Numbered from the stretch's first letter, positions 51,527 through 59,739 are shown. The stretch: 64,000 nt of DNA from Methanothrix thermoacetophila PT (GCF_000014945.1 NC_008553.1:744001-808000); one strand, 5' to 3'. Notes: a model not told the origin generated them from the letters alone. Numbers and translations: made by a program.

Positions 51527-52211
51527 GGCCCGTGAGAAAAACGCCATCGAATGTCCCGGCACCGCCAATGGAGACCACTGGAGCGCCGAGGCCCTGAATC
51601 CTGTTGAGGTTGAGGATATCGGCGCCGATGAGCGTTCCCAGCGTCCCACTGACGTATGCTACGACAAACTCAAGCTCTCTGGGTCCTCCAGCGATTATGA
51701 TCACTGCCAGTGACGATAATGCTGCTATGAGTGGTGGAAGAAGAGCGGGCGTCACTATGCCCAGGCCCGGAACAGGCCTGGCGATTCTGTGCACAGCAAT
51801 CGTCACAATAACAGTGGCCGCTACTGCATATGCCAGCGCGTGAGAGAACATCATAAGCAGATACGCAGATACAAGGATGGGGATCAGTGCGCCACCTACA
51901 TTCAGAGCCACTGTGGTGCTGTTGTAAACGGTCTCATATATGGGAATCCTGTAGTTCACCCCGAAAACCCTGACGTAAGCTGTCCTAGTCAGGGGCATCT
52001 CCGACTTCATCTCCCTAAAAGGAATGTTGATGCTGCTTCCGACCAGGGAGGCGAGGAGGAGAAGAAGCGCATCATGCCACGCGAACCCCAGCCGGAGGAA
52101 GGCTGTTTGGAGCGCGCCGACGAACAGCACGGAGACGACTAGAAATGCAAGCAGTGCCAGAACTGCCATGAAGAGGACCGTTATCGGAACATAGAACAAC
52201 CGGCCATTCAT
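51504..52211 (-). CDS. DUF1614 family membrane protein
   Basis: A 235-residue protein with about seven membrane helices. Typical features are the SLVGSSINIPFREM motif after the second helix, the VNYRIPIYETVYNSTTVALNVGGALIP segment, and the conserved LIGADILNLNRIQGLGAPVVSIGGAGTFDGVFL near the end (given in part). This methanogen/archaeal family has no known function; the Gly/Asp-rich end could line a pore or bind metal. Overlaps the Isf gene at its 3' end. Confidence 0.82.
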   Translation of the reverse strand: MNGRLFYVPITVLFMAVLALLAFLVVSVLFVGALQTAFLRLGFAWHDALLLLLASLVGSSINIPFREMKSEMPLTRTAYVRVFGVNYRIPIYETVYNSTTVALNVGGALIPILVSAYLLMMFSHALAYAVAATVIVTIAVHRIARPVPGLGIVTPALLPPLIAALSSLAVIIIAGGPRELEFVVAYVSGTLGTLIGADILNLNRIQGLGAPVVSIGGAGTFDGVFLTGLIAVLLV

Positions 52212-52262
52212 GCATCAGTCTCTGACATCTTTATATAACAACTTTTGCCTGTGCTTGATCGC

Positions 52263-52919
52263 ATGTATAAGTTAGTCCTGCTCAGACACGGCCAGAGCAG
52301 CTACAATGCTGAGAGGCGGTTCACGGGATGGTCGGATCCCGATCTCACGGCGCAGGGCATGATAGAGGCGAGAGAAGCGGGCAGGATCCTGCGAAGAAGC
52401 GGGTACACGCTTGACATTGCCTTCGTCTCCATGCTCAGGCGCGCCATAAAGACCCTATGCGGAGTCCTAGATGAGATGGATCTGCTCTGGATACCCGTCA
52501 GGAAATCCTGGATGCTGAACGAGCGGCACTACGGAGAGCTGGAGGGACAGATCATAGACGATGTTCCTGACGAGCTGAAGATGTACAGGCACAGCTTTGA
52601 TATCCGGCCACCAGCCCTGTCAGAGGACGATCCGAGGCATCCGCGGTTTGACAGAAGGTACAGTGATCTGGAAAGCCCCCCGGCAGGAGAATCAATAAGA
52701 GACGTCCAGGAGCGTCTTCTGATCCTCTGGACGTATGAGATTGCTCCTGAGATACTATCCGGGAGAGGGGTCATAGTGACAACACACGCGAACGTCATTC
52801 GCGCTTTCATGAACTATCTTGAGGGCGTTCCCACGGAGGGTCTGATGGTTCCCAGGGGAAGGCCAATAGTCTACGAGCTCGGAGAAGATCTCAAGCCCAT
52901 CAGGAGGTACTGTCTGTGA
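52263..52919 (+). CDS. gpmA: 2,3-bisphosphoglycerate-dependent phosphoglycerate mutase
   Basis: A 218-residue histidine phosphatase. It has the phospho-His motif LVLLRHGQSSYNAERRFTGWSD, the LLWIPVRKSWMLNERHYGELEG substrate loop and the second His in VIVTTHANVIRAF. It interconverts 3- and 2-phosphoglycerate in glycolysis or gluconeogenesis. Most archaea use the cofactor-independent enzyme, so this bacterial-type form is notable. The segment between the two His is shorter than in bacteria (QIIDDVPDELKMYRHSFDIRPPA). ATG 52263 fits the family start. It stands alone. Confidence 0.9.
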   Translation: MYKLVLLRHGQSSYNAERRFTGWSDPDLTAQGMIEAREAGRILRRSGYTLDIAFVSMLRRAIKTLCGVLDEMDLLWIPVRKSWMLNERHYGELEGQIIDDVPDELKMYRHSFDIRPPALSEDDPRHPRFDRRYSDLESPPAGESIRDVQERLLILWTYEIAPEILSGRGVIVTTHANVIRAFMNYLEGVPTEGLMVPRGRPIVYELGEDLKPIRRYCL

Positions 52920-53101
52920 TGCGAGGTCCTTTGCTCCGGCTGAACTGCTGCCCTTAATCACGGAGCGACAGGTCCGGAAGCTGAAGGCCACGGTGCTGAT
53001 CGGTAAGTTGCATGCGTTCGGTTTCGCCACTCGATGTGCTGTGTAGGCCTCATATTACCCTCGTATAAGAGGTACCTTTAAATTCAGCATCGTCCAAGGT
53101 C

Positions 53102-53593
53102 ATGGTGATGAAGCGAGTAGGATTCGTGCTCCTGCTTCTGCTGGGAGTGGGTTTGTGCACAGGTTTCGCAGTAGCAGAGCTCACTGCGAGCCAGTGGCTG
53201 GATAAAGGAAGCATCCGTGTGGGTGATACAGCGATGGTCACGCTCAACCTGATCTATGTTGGGGATAACGCGACACAGGCAAGCGTGGTGCCCAGAGTTC
53301 CGTATGGATTAATGACCTCTGGCCCAGGTATGTACATGGTCACACTATATCCGGGCCATCCGGAGGCGGTCTCGTATCCAGTGATTGCAGAGCAGCCCGG
53401 ATACTATGATGTGGTATCCTCCATATCGTACACAGAATACGGAGCCATGCGCGAGCTCCAGATGGTGTCGCCGCTGGTTGTCATCAACCAAATCCCGGAG
53501 TCTCCGCCGCCAGCTGCACCATCCAGTGAGCCAAGGGATAACAGCACTCCTACAGAGCCCAGAGATGACACCCCATCTGACTATCAACTTTAG
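53102..53593 (+). CDS. Small exported protein with Pro/Thr-rich tail
   Basis: A 163-residue protein with a signal peptide (KRVGFVLLLLLGVGLCTGFAVAE). A ~90-residue beta domain (SIRVGDTAMVTLNLIYVGDN) resembles DUF11 or Ig-like modules. The low-complexity end is PESPPPAAPSSEPRDNSTPT. It may sit on the surface or be anchored by a partner. The stop codon TAG lies in the 9-bp target duplicated by the MITE-2 insertion just downstream. Confidence 0.65.
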   Translation: MVMKRVGFVLLLLLGVGLCTGFAVAELTASQWLDKGSIRVGDTAMVTLNLIYVGDNATQASVVPRVPYGLMTSGPGMYMVTLYPGHPEAVSYPVIAEQPGYYDVVSSISYTEYGAMRELQMVSPLVVINQIPESPPPAAPSSEPRDNSTPTEPRDDTPSDYQL

Positions 53594-53594
53594 A

Positions 53595-53709
53595 TGCTGT
53601 GTTGAATAATGTTTGGAGATCCAATAGCAGAGAGCTAATTCATATAACATAAGACTTTAGTAAGAATCGATAGCTATTGGCCACAAGGCTTCGAATTATT
53701 CAACACAGC
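53595..53709 (+). mobile_element. MITE-2, intact copy (115 bp)
   Basis: Bounded by perfect 15-bp inverted repeats GCTGTGTTGAATAAT (53596-53610) and ATTATTCAACACAGC (53695-53709). It is flanked by 9-bp direct repeats AACTTTAGA (53586-53594 and 53710-53718). No coding capacity. Same sequence framework as the interrupted copy at 37751-37962. Confidence 0.85.
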
Positions 53710-53869
53710 AACTTTAGACTCATGGGGCCAAATCGCCGGAGTGGTGTGCTCTGTACAACTGGCATCAATCACCCTTACACCATATGAAAGATTGCTGATT
53801 CGTCGAATCACAGGGATGAGCCTGACTATATATTGCGGATCCTGCTTCGTCACAGTCCTCTGGACCTGT

Positions 53870-54076
53870 TGACGATAAGGGATGGCACGTATTGAGGGAG
53901 AAGATGAAATGAGGATATGTATATCGGCAGGATCTCCATACCCAGAATTTCGATCCGGCACATCTCTGCCATGATCCTGAAAATTTCAGAGAGGATCTTC
54001 GACCTCGCCAACATGCACCGGTTTCCTGTACTTCGGAATCCAAACTAGATGGCAGCTTATGTTATACAAACTATAT
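53870..54076 (-). pseudogene. tnpA: Decayed IS200-type transposase TnpA
   Basis: On the minus strand, translation in one frame gives YSLYNISCHLVWIPKYRKPV and then GEV before a stop. The adjacent frame continues RSKILSEIFRIMAEM, IEILGMEILPIYISSFHLLP and QYVPSLIVN before another stop. Together these follow the order of an IS200 TnpA (HLVWIPKYRKPVL ... EILPDHIHILISFPP ... PSKIVNRLKG). A frameshift and lost residues, including the catalytic His pair of the HUH motif, mark it as dead. A palindromic element end lies upstream at 54141-54157. The rest of 53720-54320 holds nothing intact. Confidence 0.65.
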
Positions 54077-54140
54077 CTGGCAGATCAAATCTCCACGGTC
54101 TGCTGGATGATTGCTTGCCATATGCGTTGCGCGCGGACTT

Positions 54141-54157
54141 ACTCCAATGATTGGAGT
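54141..54157 (-). mobile_element. Palindrome at the likely IS200/IS605 left end
   Basis: ACTCCAATGATTGGAGT is a perfect 8-bp inverted repeat around one base. Read on the minus strand it becomes GCAAACTCCAATCATTGGAG, sharing GCAAACTCCAATC with the ends at 7778 and 25572. It lies about 70 nt ahead of the decayed tnpA, in the same orientation. Confidence 0.5.
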
Positions 54158-54323
54158 TTGCGGCCTGCCACACCCCATCACATTTGCTGTGGCTGCATGT
54201 AAGCCAGCCTGGCGGTCGAGCGTGCCTGTTGATATGCTCAGTGCGCTCCGAATCGACATTGAAGCCTCTCGACTGCGTCGATGGCTAACTGGAAGCCCAC
54301 CCCCAAGAGCTCACTCCAGAAGC

Positions 54324-55412
54324 TCACTCCAGATACTGCGCCAGGAGGTTCTCATAGAGATTCCTCACGTTCTCCTCAGTCTTCGGCATATCTGGAAAAC
54401 CACTGTACTCCATGGCCATCTCGACATCCCTCAAAAGATCGAGCCTATACTGGCTCCTGGACAGGAACCATCCCCTCTTTCTGTAGAACCTTGAAAGGTA
54501 CTCCTGCTCGGTCTGTCCAGGTGTTGGAATAAACAGGCCGTGTTTCTTGCCGAGCTCCGCGATCTCCATCATCGTTGTGTATCCGGATCTGCTTATCACG
54601 AACCTCGCCCGGTTCATGAGCTCCACCTTCACATCGGTGGGGACATATGAGTAGACGCGCGTGCTCTCATCAAGCTGTATGAAGCTGTTTTTCCTCGGGC
54701 TTCCGAGGAGCACGACCTTCTCCCCCGGAAGCTCGGTTATGCAGGAGAGCATGATCTCCTCCAGCTTGGTCCTCTGCGGCTCTGGACCCGAAATTATAAC
54801 AAGATAGTCCAGATCCTCTCGCACATCCATCTTTTTCGTGCTGCAGAGAATGCCTGAGTAGAATGCCCTGACGTTTGTTACCCTGAAGCTGGAGCGCGAG
54901 AGCTTTCCGCTGATGGCATTCGGCCCTGGCGGATTGTCCGGAACTATGACGCCTGTGAACTTCTTATGGAAATATCCGTTGACATAAAGCGTTGTTAGCT
55001 CCACAGGCCACATGAAGAATGGAACGCTGAATCGAAGCTGATGAGTTATGAAGAAAGAGGGTATATCTTTTGAGTAAACACCCATGCGGTTGTCACTTAT
55101 TATCAGGTCGTATCTGTCTCTTGAAAGTATATGTGCCAGGTTTCTGCGCTCGTCTGCCAGAGCCTTCATCATTATGGGAAGGTAGGCGGTGAACTTGGGC
55201 AGGAAGAATCTTGTCGAGCTGTACGGCACGGGGTAGTCCTCGAATACTATAAACCTGCACTCAGGGAACTCCTTTCGCAAAAGTTCCAGCGCATTTCCGC
55301 TCGATGCCACAGTCACATCATGCCCACGCGCAAGGAGTTCTCTGATTATCGGAATGTCGCGAGATGCATGTCCAAGGCCCCAGTTCAGCGGGCTGAAGAG
55401 CACATGTCCCAT
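54324..55412 (-). CDS. UDP-sugar glycosyltransferase (MurG/GT28-like)
   Basis: A 362-residue protein. The start GHVLFSPLNWGLGHASRDIPIIRELLARGHDV matches the acceptor half of MurG/UGT-type enzymes. IISGPEPQRTKLEEIM, VVLLGSP, YSYVPTDVKVELMNRARFVISRSGYTTMMEIAELGK and GLFIPTPGQTEQEYLSRFYRKRGW match the sugar-nucleotide half (given in part). It probably decorates cell-surface polysaccharide or lipid; the donor is unknown. ATG 55412 aligns with the family N-terminus; the longer frame upstream is not conserved. It is alone on the minus strand. A 13-bp tandem duplication (AGCTCACTCCAGA-like) abuts the 3' end. Confidence 0.87.
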   Translation of the reverse strand: MGHVLFSPLNWGLGHASRDIPIIRELLARGHDVTVASSGNALELLRKEFPECRFIVFEDYPVPYSSTRFFLPKFTAYLPIMMKALADERRNLAHILSRDRYDLIISDNRMGVYSKDIPSFFITHQLRFSVPFFMWPVELTTLYVNGYFHKKFTGVIVPDNPPGPNAISGKLSRSSFRVTNVRAFYSGILCSTKKMDVREDLDYLVIISGPEPQRTKLEEIMLSCITELPGEKVVLLGSPRKNSFIQLDESTRVYSYVPTDVKVELMNRARFVISRSGYTTMMEIAELGKKHGLFIPTPGQTEQEYLSRFYRKRGWFLSRSQYRLDLLRDVEMAMEYSGFPDMPKTEENVRNLYENLLAQYLE

Positions 55413-55845
55413 GGGATGCACAGTCTTCCCGGAAGGTATTAAATAGCTTTTGAAAATGGCCTGCGCCAGCTGATAAGCCTGCATAACTAAGTCGCACACG
55501 CGCACCACTGAATATCTGCCATGTTCGAGAGCCATGGGCGAGAATTCCATGTATCTGATGAGGCTGAACGCTACAGTTTCAATGAATACACAACCTATTA
55601 CTAAAATCCGCATTGCGCGACTCGCCCAGACTTGTTGGTTATCCAGTTTGTGGATGTAGATTCCAGCAGAATCGTTCAGTGACCGGAGCCCATTCGCCAC
55701 AGGGAGAAAGAGAGACCTGTCCGAATAAGATTGGGTATCACCTCCATTTAAAAGCAGCAAACCACGGATTTCTGACGTCAACTATTATTCGGACCCTCCA
55801 CGCGCATCGAAACGCTTATAAACAGCTTTGTCATATTACCGACGC
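55413..55845. other. Intergenic region upstream of the tRNAs
   Basis: About 430 nt. Contains a TATA-like TATTTAATA for the glycosyltransferase gene near 55436-55445, a MITE-1 copy (55713-55799) and the tRNA-Lys promoter (CTTATAAA near 55815-55822). The frame upstream of the glycosyltransferase start (to 55781) is open but has no coding character. Confidence 0.45.
55713..55799 (+). mobile_element. MITE-1 copy f (87 bp)
   Basis: Begins AGACCTGTCCGAATAAG and ends ATTATTCGGACCCTCC, a degraded match to the other MITE-1 ends. The interior AGCAAACCACGGATTTCTGA aligns with copy a. No target duplication is visible. It ends 16 bp before the tRNA-Lys TATA box. Confidence 0.6.
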
Positions 55846-55919
55846 GGGCCGATAGCTTAGTCAGGTAGAGCGAAAGGCTCTTAACCTTTAGGTCGGGGGT
55901 TCAAATCCCTCTCGGCCCG
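55846..55919 (+). tRNA. tRNA-Lys (anticodon CTT)
   Basis: A full cloverleaf: acceptor GGGCCGA/TCGGCCC, D-arm GCTT...GAGC, anticodon stem AAAGG/CCTTT with loop CTCTTAA (anticodon CTT), and T-arm GGGGG-TTCAAAT-CCCTC. Discriminator G. CCA is not encoded. A TATA box lies about 27 nt upstream. The tRNA-Trp gene follows after 5 nt, so both are probably processed from one transcript. Confidence 0.95.
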
Positions 55920-55924
55920 CTTAA

Positions 55925-56106
55925 GGGGCTGTGGCCTAGCCAGGTAGGGCGACGGGCTCCAGCGGTATGACTGGATGATGAGCAACGGGTCTGCTGAGCC
56001 ATCCCGACGGGGATGGTGTTGATGATCCGTTGGAGCACTGAGATGATCATGTGTTCTCAGAATCGGAGAGACCCGTCGATCGTGCGTTCGAATCGCACCA
56101 GCCCCA
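55925..56106 (+). tRNA. tRNA-Trp (anticodon CCA) with 108-nt intron
   Basis: Exons: acceptor GGGGCTG/CAGCCCC, D-arm GCCT...GGGC, anticodon stem ACGGG (55952-55956) with CCCGT (56072-56076), anticodon CCA (55959-55961), and T-arm GTGCG-TTCGAAT-CGCAC. Discriminator A at 56106. The anticodon loop is interrupted after position 37 by an intron of 108 nt (about 55963-56070). The intron encodes a box C/D sRNA (separate entry). Introns at this site in tRNA-Trp are known from other Euryarchaeota. Confidence 0.95.
55963..56070 (+). ncRNA. Box C/D sRNA inside the tRNA-Trp intron
   Basis: Box C ATGATGA (55975-55981), D' CTGA (55994-55997), C' TGATGA (56020-56025) and D CTGA (56038-56041). The guide before D' (ACGGGTCT, 55985-55992) pairs with 56069-56076; the base 5 nt from D' opposes C56072, tRNA position 39. 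The guide before D (TGGAGC, 56031-56036) pairs with 55956-55961 and places C55959 (position 34, the first anticodon base) at the methylated spot. Both target the same pre-tRNA, matching the established Euryarchaeal pattern of 2'-O-methylation at 34 and 39. Confidence 0.92.
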
Positions 56107-56161
56107 CCTTTCTGACGGCACTGTTAAATACAATACTCAACATCTCCCGAGTGGTGCTGAG

Positions 56162-56464
56162 ATGTACTCAGATATACTCACGATATGCTGGTCAATAAAA
56201 GAGGTCAACAAAAACCTTTCAGACAGAGAGGCGCTGGTGGATTACAGCGTGCGATACCTGAAGAAGGCATGTTCCCGTCTCGGCGAGATGCTCGTTCAGA
56301 TAGACTCGCAATCTCCAGGCGAAGAGATCGCAGTCAAAGACAGGGATGGGAGAGAGAGGCGGTTCTCGCTCAAGGAGATATCAAAGATGCTGCTTGACGC
56401 GAAGAAGGTCGTTGAGTTCAACCTCATCGATAACATCGAGTCCTGGGCAAGATCGAAGGCGTGA
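56162..56464 (+). CDS. Small helical protein of unknown function (100 aa)
   Basis: A 100-residue charged, helix-rich protein (CWSIKEVNKNLSDREALVDY, RYLKKACSRLGEMLVQIDSQ). A DRDGRERRFSLKEISKMLLDAK segment is amphipathic and basic. TATA-like TTAAATACAA about 30 nt before the ATG suggests a leaderless mRNA. I do not recognise the family. It lies just after the tRNA pair and before the methanogenesis-marker genes on the other strand, which does not indicate its job. Binding of nucleic acid is possible given its charge. Confidence 0.6.
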   Translation: MYSDILTICWSIKEVNKNLSDREALVDYSVRYLKKACSRLGEMLVQIDSQSPGEEIAVKDRDGRERRFSLKEISKMLLDAKKVVEFNLIDNIESWARSKA

Positions 56465-56637
56465 TGTACGCCGGAATTATTATATGCTTTTGAGTTGAGT
56501 CACTGGATCCCCAGTCTGGCGTCCAGCGGCACAATATTTTATGAATCGAGTTCCCATGCTGTTGATATCCGCCATTCGATCTTCTTCCGCACAATCTCTA
56601 GAATGCGCACTTAGACCCGTGGACCTCAGGGCCGATT

Positions 56638-57435
56638 TCAGCGCCCGCATCTCATCGATACCAGGGCGCTTGCCAAGATCACCGGTCCTGTGAAATCGGA
56701 TCTTGCCCTGGTCGAGTCGACGAAGACGATCTCATCTGTGAGCACAGGCGCGCCCATGGCAGTTGCGCCACATATCAGCAGCATCGTTCTGAAGAGCAGG
56801 TTTCCAGATATGCCATCAGGCGCAAGCACGAGATCATCTCCGCATGCTGACTCTATCAGTATGCCCCTGTGGCTCGCATCGAACCCGTCCTCCCTCAGCC
56901 GCGCAGCCACGAACTCGCCATGCGCCAGGCTTGTGTCCACTCTGTTGCTCCTGCCGACGTCCTCCAGCCTGCCGCCTGAGAGAACCGATACCCTCGGCTC
57001 TATGCCAATCATTTTAAGAAAAGATGCCCCGCGCCTGGCAAGCTCCAGCTTCCCCCGCAGGGTATCACCCTCATCGATGCCGACCGGAGCCAGGAAGAAC
57101 GCCCACCCACCGAGCTCCAGCAGAGCCATCCTCATGACATCGATCCCGGCCCCCGATAGTGCTCTCATGGTCTTTGTAGCGGATATGTTGCCTCTCACAG
57201 CCCCGTCGATCTCTGAGCTCATCAGAAGTCGGATCAGCTCCTCCTCGGGTGTGTCTGAGCGGATCAGCTCGATTCCCTCAGGAGCTGTATCGCCCACAGC
57301 GACGATCTCAGCATATTCCTTCGCAGAGGCCAAGCTCTCGAGAACATCGCCACTGGGATTGACCAGCCCTATTCCTATCCTTGCCCTGCAGCTGCGCGCT
57401 TTTTCCCTCAGCAGATCGATGAATCCGCGATCCAT
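56638..57435 (-). CDS. mtxX: Methanogenesis marker protein 4 (MtxX)
   Basis: A 265-residue protein related to the phosphotransacetylase fold. Visible segments include ARIGIGLVNPSGDVLESL, IDGAVRGNISATKTM, FFLAPVGIDEGDT, VSVLSGGRLEDVGRSNRVDTSL and ILIESACGDDLVLAPDGISGNLLFRTM (part). This is the MtxX family, found in essentially all methanogens as marker 4; its reaction is unknown and an earlier methyltransferase label is weakly supported. It starts 9 nt after the marker 2 gene, so the two form an operon. Its presence strongly supports a methanogen. Confidence 0.87.
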   Translation of the reverse strand: MDRGFIDLLREKARSCRARIGIGLVNPSGDVLESLASAKEYAEIVAVGDTAPEGIELIRSDTPEEELIRLLMSSEIDGAVRGNISATKTMRALSGAGIDVMRMALLELGGWAFFLAPVGIDEGDTLRGKLELARRGASFLKMIGIEPRVSVLSGGRLEDVGRSNRVDTSLAHGEFVAARLREDGFDASHRGILIESACGDDLVLAPDGISGNLLFRTMLLICGATAMGAPVLTDEIVFVDSTRARSDFTGPVILASALVSMRCGR

Positions 57436-57444
57436 GGTTATCCC

Positions 57445-58401
57445 TCAGTTTATGCCTGTCACTCGATCCCGTTCGAAGTCAAAGAGAACTGCTCTTTCTT
57501 CGCCCTTAACAACCTCAAGCCTTCTCTCTTCAATCACCCTCCCAATCCTCGCAGCACTCAGCCCGTGTTTACCGAATACATCCACGACCTCAGACGGATC
57601 TCTGGTTGTGACGACAAAACCCATACCAGGATACATCTTCATCCAGTCTACGAGGTTCAGCGACTCAGGCACCGGTATAGCGTCGAGGTCGACCACCGCG
57701 CCGACCCCGCTGGTCTCGAGCAGCATTCCGAGAGTTCCTAGCATCCCCGGATTGCTGATGTCCTTGCCAGCTGTGACGAGTTTTCTTTCCCCGAGCGCAC
57801 GCATCGAGGAGATCTGGCGCGCCAGAGTCTCCCTGTCTTTGTGGCTTGTGGAGTCGAAGTTTATCCTGAAGCTCGGGTGAACGGTTCCGTCGAGATCGAC
57901 CGCGACCACCACAGAATCCCCAGGCTCCGCTGTGCTGCTCAGTATCACCCCGTCCTTCCTGGCCTTGCCCAGAATTGCCACATCCAGCGCACTGTAGGGC
58001 GTGTCCGGATGCAGATGGCCGCCCACTATCGGAACTCCAAACTTCTCGATTCCCCTCTTGACCCCCCGCAGGACAGCATCCGTTACCTCTGGGGAGTTCA
58101 CAGAGAGCACATCCACCATGGCGATCGGGGTACCCCCCATGGCCGCTATATCATGAACGTTCACAAGAACAGCGCAGTATCCGGCCCATTCAGGATCGGC
58201 ATCCATCAGCACCGACCATATTCCATCCGCGGCGAGGAGCAGAACCTCATCGCCATTGTCTATGACAGCAGCATCCTCGCCGAAGTCCGCTATCACCTTA
58301 TCTGAAATGTCAGGAAAATACCCGAGCATATCGCCAATGCTGCGCTTCCTGGTTATCCCCACGAAGCTCCTGAGCTCAGATACCAGAGACTCTATTGTCA
58401 T
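57445..58401 (-). CDS. Methanogenesis marker protein 2 (AIR synthase/ThiL-like)
   Basis: A 318-residue protein of the PurM/SelD/ThiL fold. ADFGEDAAVIDNGDEVLLLAADG, YCAVLVNVHDIAAMGGTPIAMVDVLSV and IVGGHLHPD are its ATP- and metal-binding signatures, and PGDSVVVAVDLDGTVHPSF follows. The combination matches methanogenesis marker 2, present in methanogens and without a known substrate; the fold suggests phosphorylation or amidation of a cofactor precursor. ATG 58401 is preferred over GTG 58410. Co-transcribed with mtxX. Confidence 0.87.
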   Translation of the reverse strand: MTIESLVSELRSFVGITRKRSIGDMLGYFPDISDKVIADFGEDAAVIDNGDEVLLLAADGIWSVLMDADPEWAGYCAVLVNVHDIAAMGGTPIAMVDVLSVNSPEVTDAVLRGVKRGIEKFGVPIVGGHLHPDTPYSALDVAILGKARKDGVILSSTAEPGDSVVVAVDLDGTVHPSFRINFDSTSHKDRETLARQISSMRALGERKLVTAGKDISNPGMLGTLGMLLETSGVGAVVDLDAIPVPESLNLVDWMKMYPGMGFVVTTRDPSEVVDVFGKHGLSAARIGRVIEERRLEVVKGEERAVLFDFERDRVTGIN

Positions 58402-58976
58402 TGTTACCACAGAGTCCCTTCTATCAAAAATAGATGGTGGTCACCCTGGAAGCACATGTTCCATGATCCCGGCATCCTGCTGAGATGTGAGGCTCCACTG
58501 GAAAAGATGGTGTGTGAAAGATGTATGATGTCCACCGATATTGAAAGCTAGGAACTCTATAAATATAAGTATATTATCTAATTTTGTTTTTTGCAATTAA
58601 CAAGATGAAGCAAGTGTAACGTCACACTAGAAGCAAAGGGGTAAGTGTATCAAAATATGGCTAAAAGCTGAGACGAATGTGGAAAACACATGTGAGACAA
58701 TCAGCATGTAGGGGTTGTATGACTCTCTGACCCCGCCAAAAGGTGATCCCAAAATAGCTGCAGAGGGCTGGAACCGTGGAACAGCCTTTCAGCAGCATGC
58801 GACCACGCGGGCTCATCCATGTGATTCGGCGAATCTGTAAACTTGCAGAAAGAACAGAAGTCGACTGCTTATTGCTGGGGCTAGCAGAACCCGCGTCTCC
58901 GAGAATTCTAGCACATGAGCCTGCATGTCTCTCAGGATGCGGTGGGTATATCTTGTATGATAACAGAAGATCGACC
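58402..58976. other. 575-nt intergenic region
   Basis: No convincing gene. An AT-rich CTATAAATATAAGTATATTA (58555-58575) looks like a promoter facing right, but only short frames follow for 400 nt; a small RNA is possible. A TATA-like GGTATATCTTG (58945-58955) precedes the gene at 58977. Confidence 0.4.
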
Positions 58977-59525
58977 ATGATAACACTGAAAATAGACAAG
59001 AATGATCTGAGGGACGCGAAAACCGAGGTCTCCAACCTTGCGGGTGCGTTCTTTGCAGGCACAAGCCCTCTGATACGTCCTTTCATGGACATGCTTGAAT
59101 CGATAGTTCCGGCAGACCAGCAGGGAAGGGGGACTAGTTATCTTATCAGCGCCCTCAGGTACCACATAAGATCGATCCGGGCAGATGAGAGCGGGATAAG
59201 GGTAGAGAGCGAGATCGGTGCTGTGGATATACCGCGTGCGATGCTCGAGGAGAGAATTGAGGAGAGATACCCGTCTTTCGGTCACGAATCCCTGAACCTA
59301 CCAGGTCTGCTTTTCCTGCAGAGCGGTCCAGCGGTTCATGCTGCGAGTGTGAGCAAGCTGCGGAAGGTGCACAGGATTGTGATTCCGGAGGGGAGACGGA
59401 CGCAACGATATATATTCCATGTGATCGTCAGATCTCTCGAGGCGGATCAGGATACGATAAAGATGGAGTTGGATATGCAGAGGCTGCCGCTGGGCAGGCC
59501 GGAGGGATCTACAAACGCAGACTGA
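58977..59525 (+). CDS. Conserved-type soluble protein of unknown function (182 aa)
   Basis: A 182-residue protein beginning MITLKIDKNDLRDAKTEVSN. The TATA-like box about 25 nt upstream supports leaderless ATG 58977. A small mixed alpha/beta region is followed by a basic stretch (RTQRYIFHVIVRSLEAD). It has no membrane segment, signal peptide or obvious catalytic motif. I do not recognise it. The PHP-domain gene follows after 214 nt on the same strand and may share its transcript. Confidence 0.6.
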   Translation: MITLKIDKNDLRDAKTEVSNLAGAFFAGTSPLIRPFMDMLESIVPADQQGRGTSYLISALRYHIRSIRADESGIRVESEIGAVDIPRAMLEERIEERYPSFGHESLNLPGLLFLQSGPAVHAASVSKLRKVHRIVIPEGRRTQRYIFHVIVRSLEADQDTIKMELDMQRLPLGRPEGSTNAD

Positions 59526-59739
59526 AAGCCGCGCACGTGCCTGAATATGATGCAATGTCAGGGCAGGAGCTCTCAGATTCTAAATGGATCGGAGATTGTA
59601 CGGCATCTGCCGCTCTCTCTTCGGCCCGGATCGCCGAATGCCTGCCCGAGGCCGAGTTCCTGGGGATGGACTCAAGGACACAGATCCGGTGATGCACGGT
59701 TGCATCGCCCATGAGACTCAAATATTGGAGATTATAAAA

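Noticed and set aside
52955-52980. GACAGGTCCGGA resembling a MITE-1 end
   Set aside because: Only about 12 bases match and no second end lies within 120 bp on either side.
58555-58620. Strong TATA-like sequence suggesting a gene
   Set aside because: No ORF or known RNA follows for 400 nt; left only as a possible small-RNA promoter.
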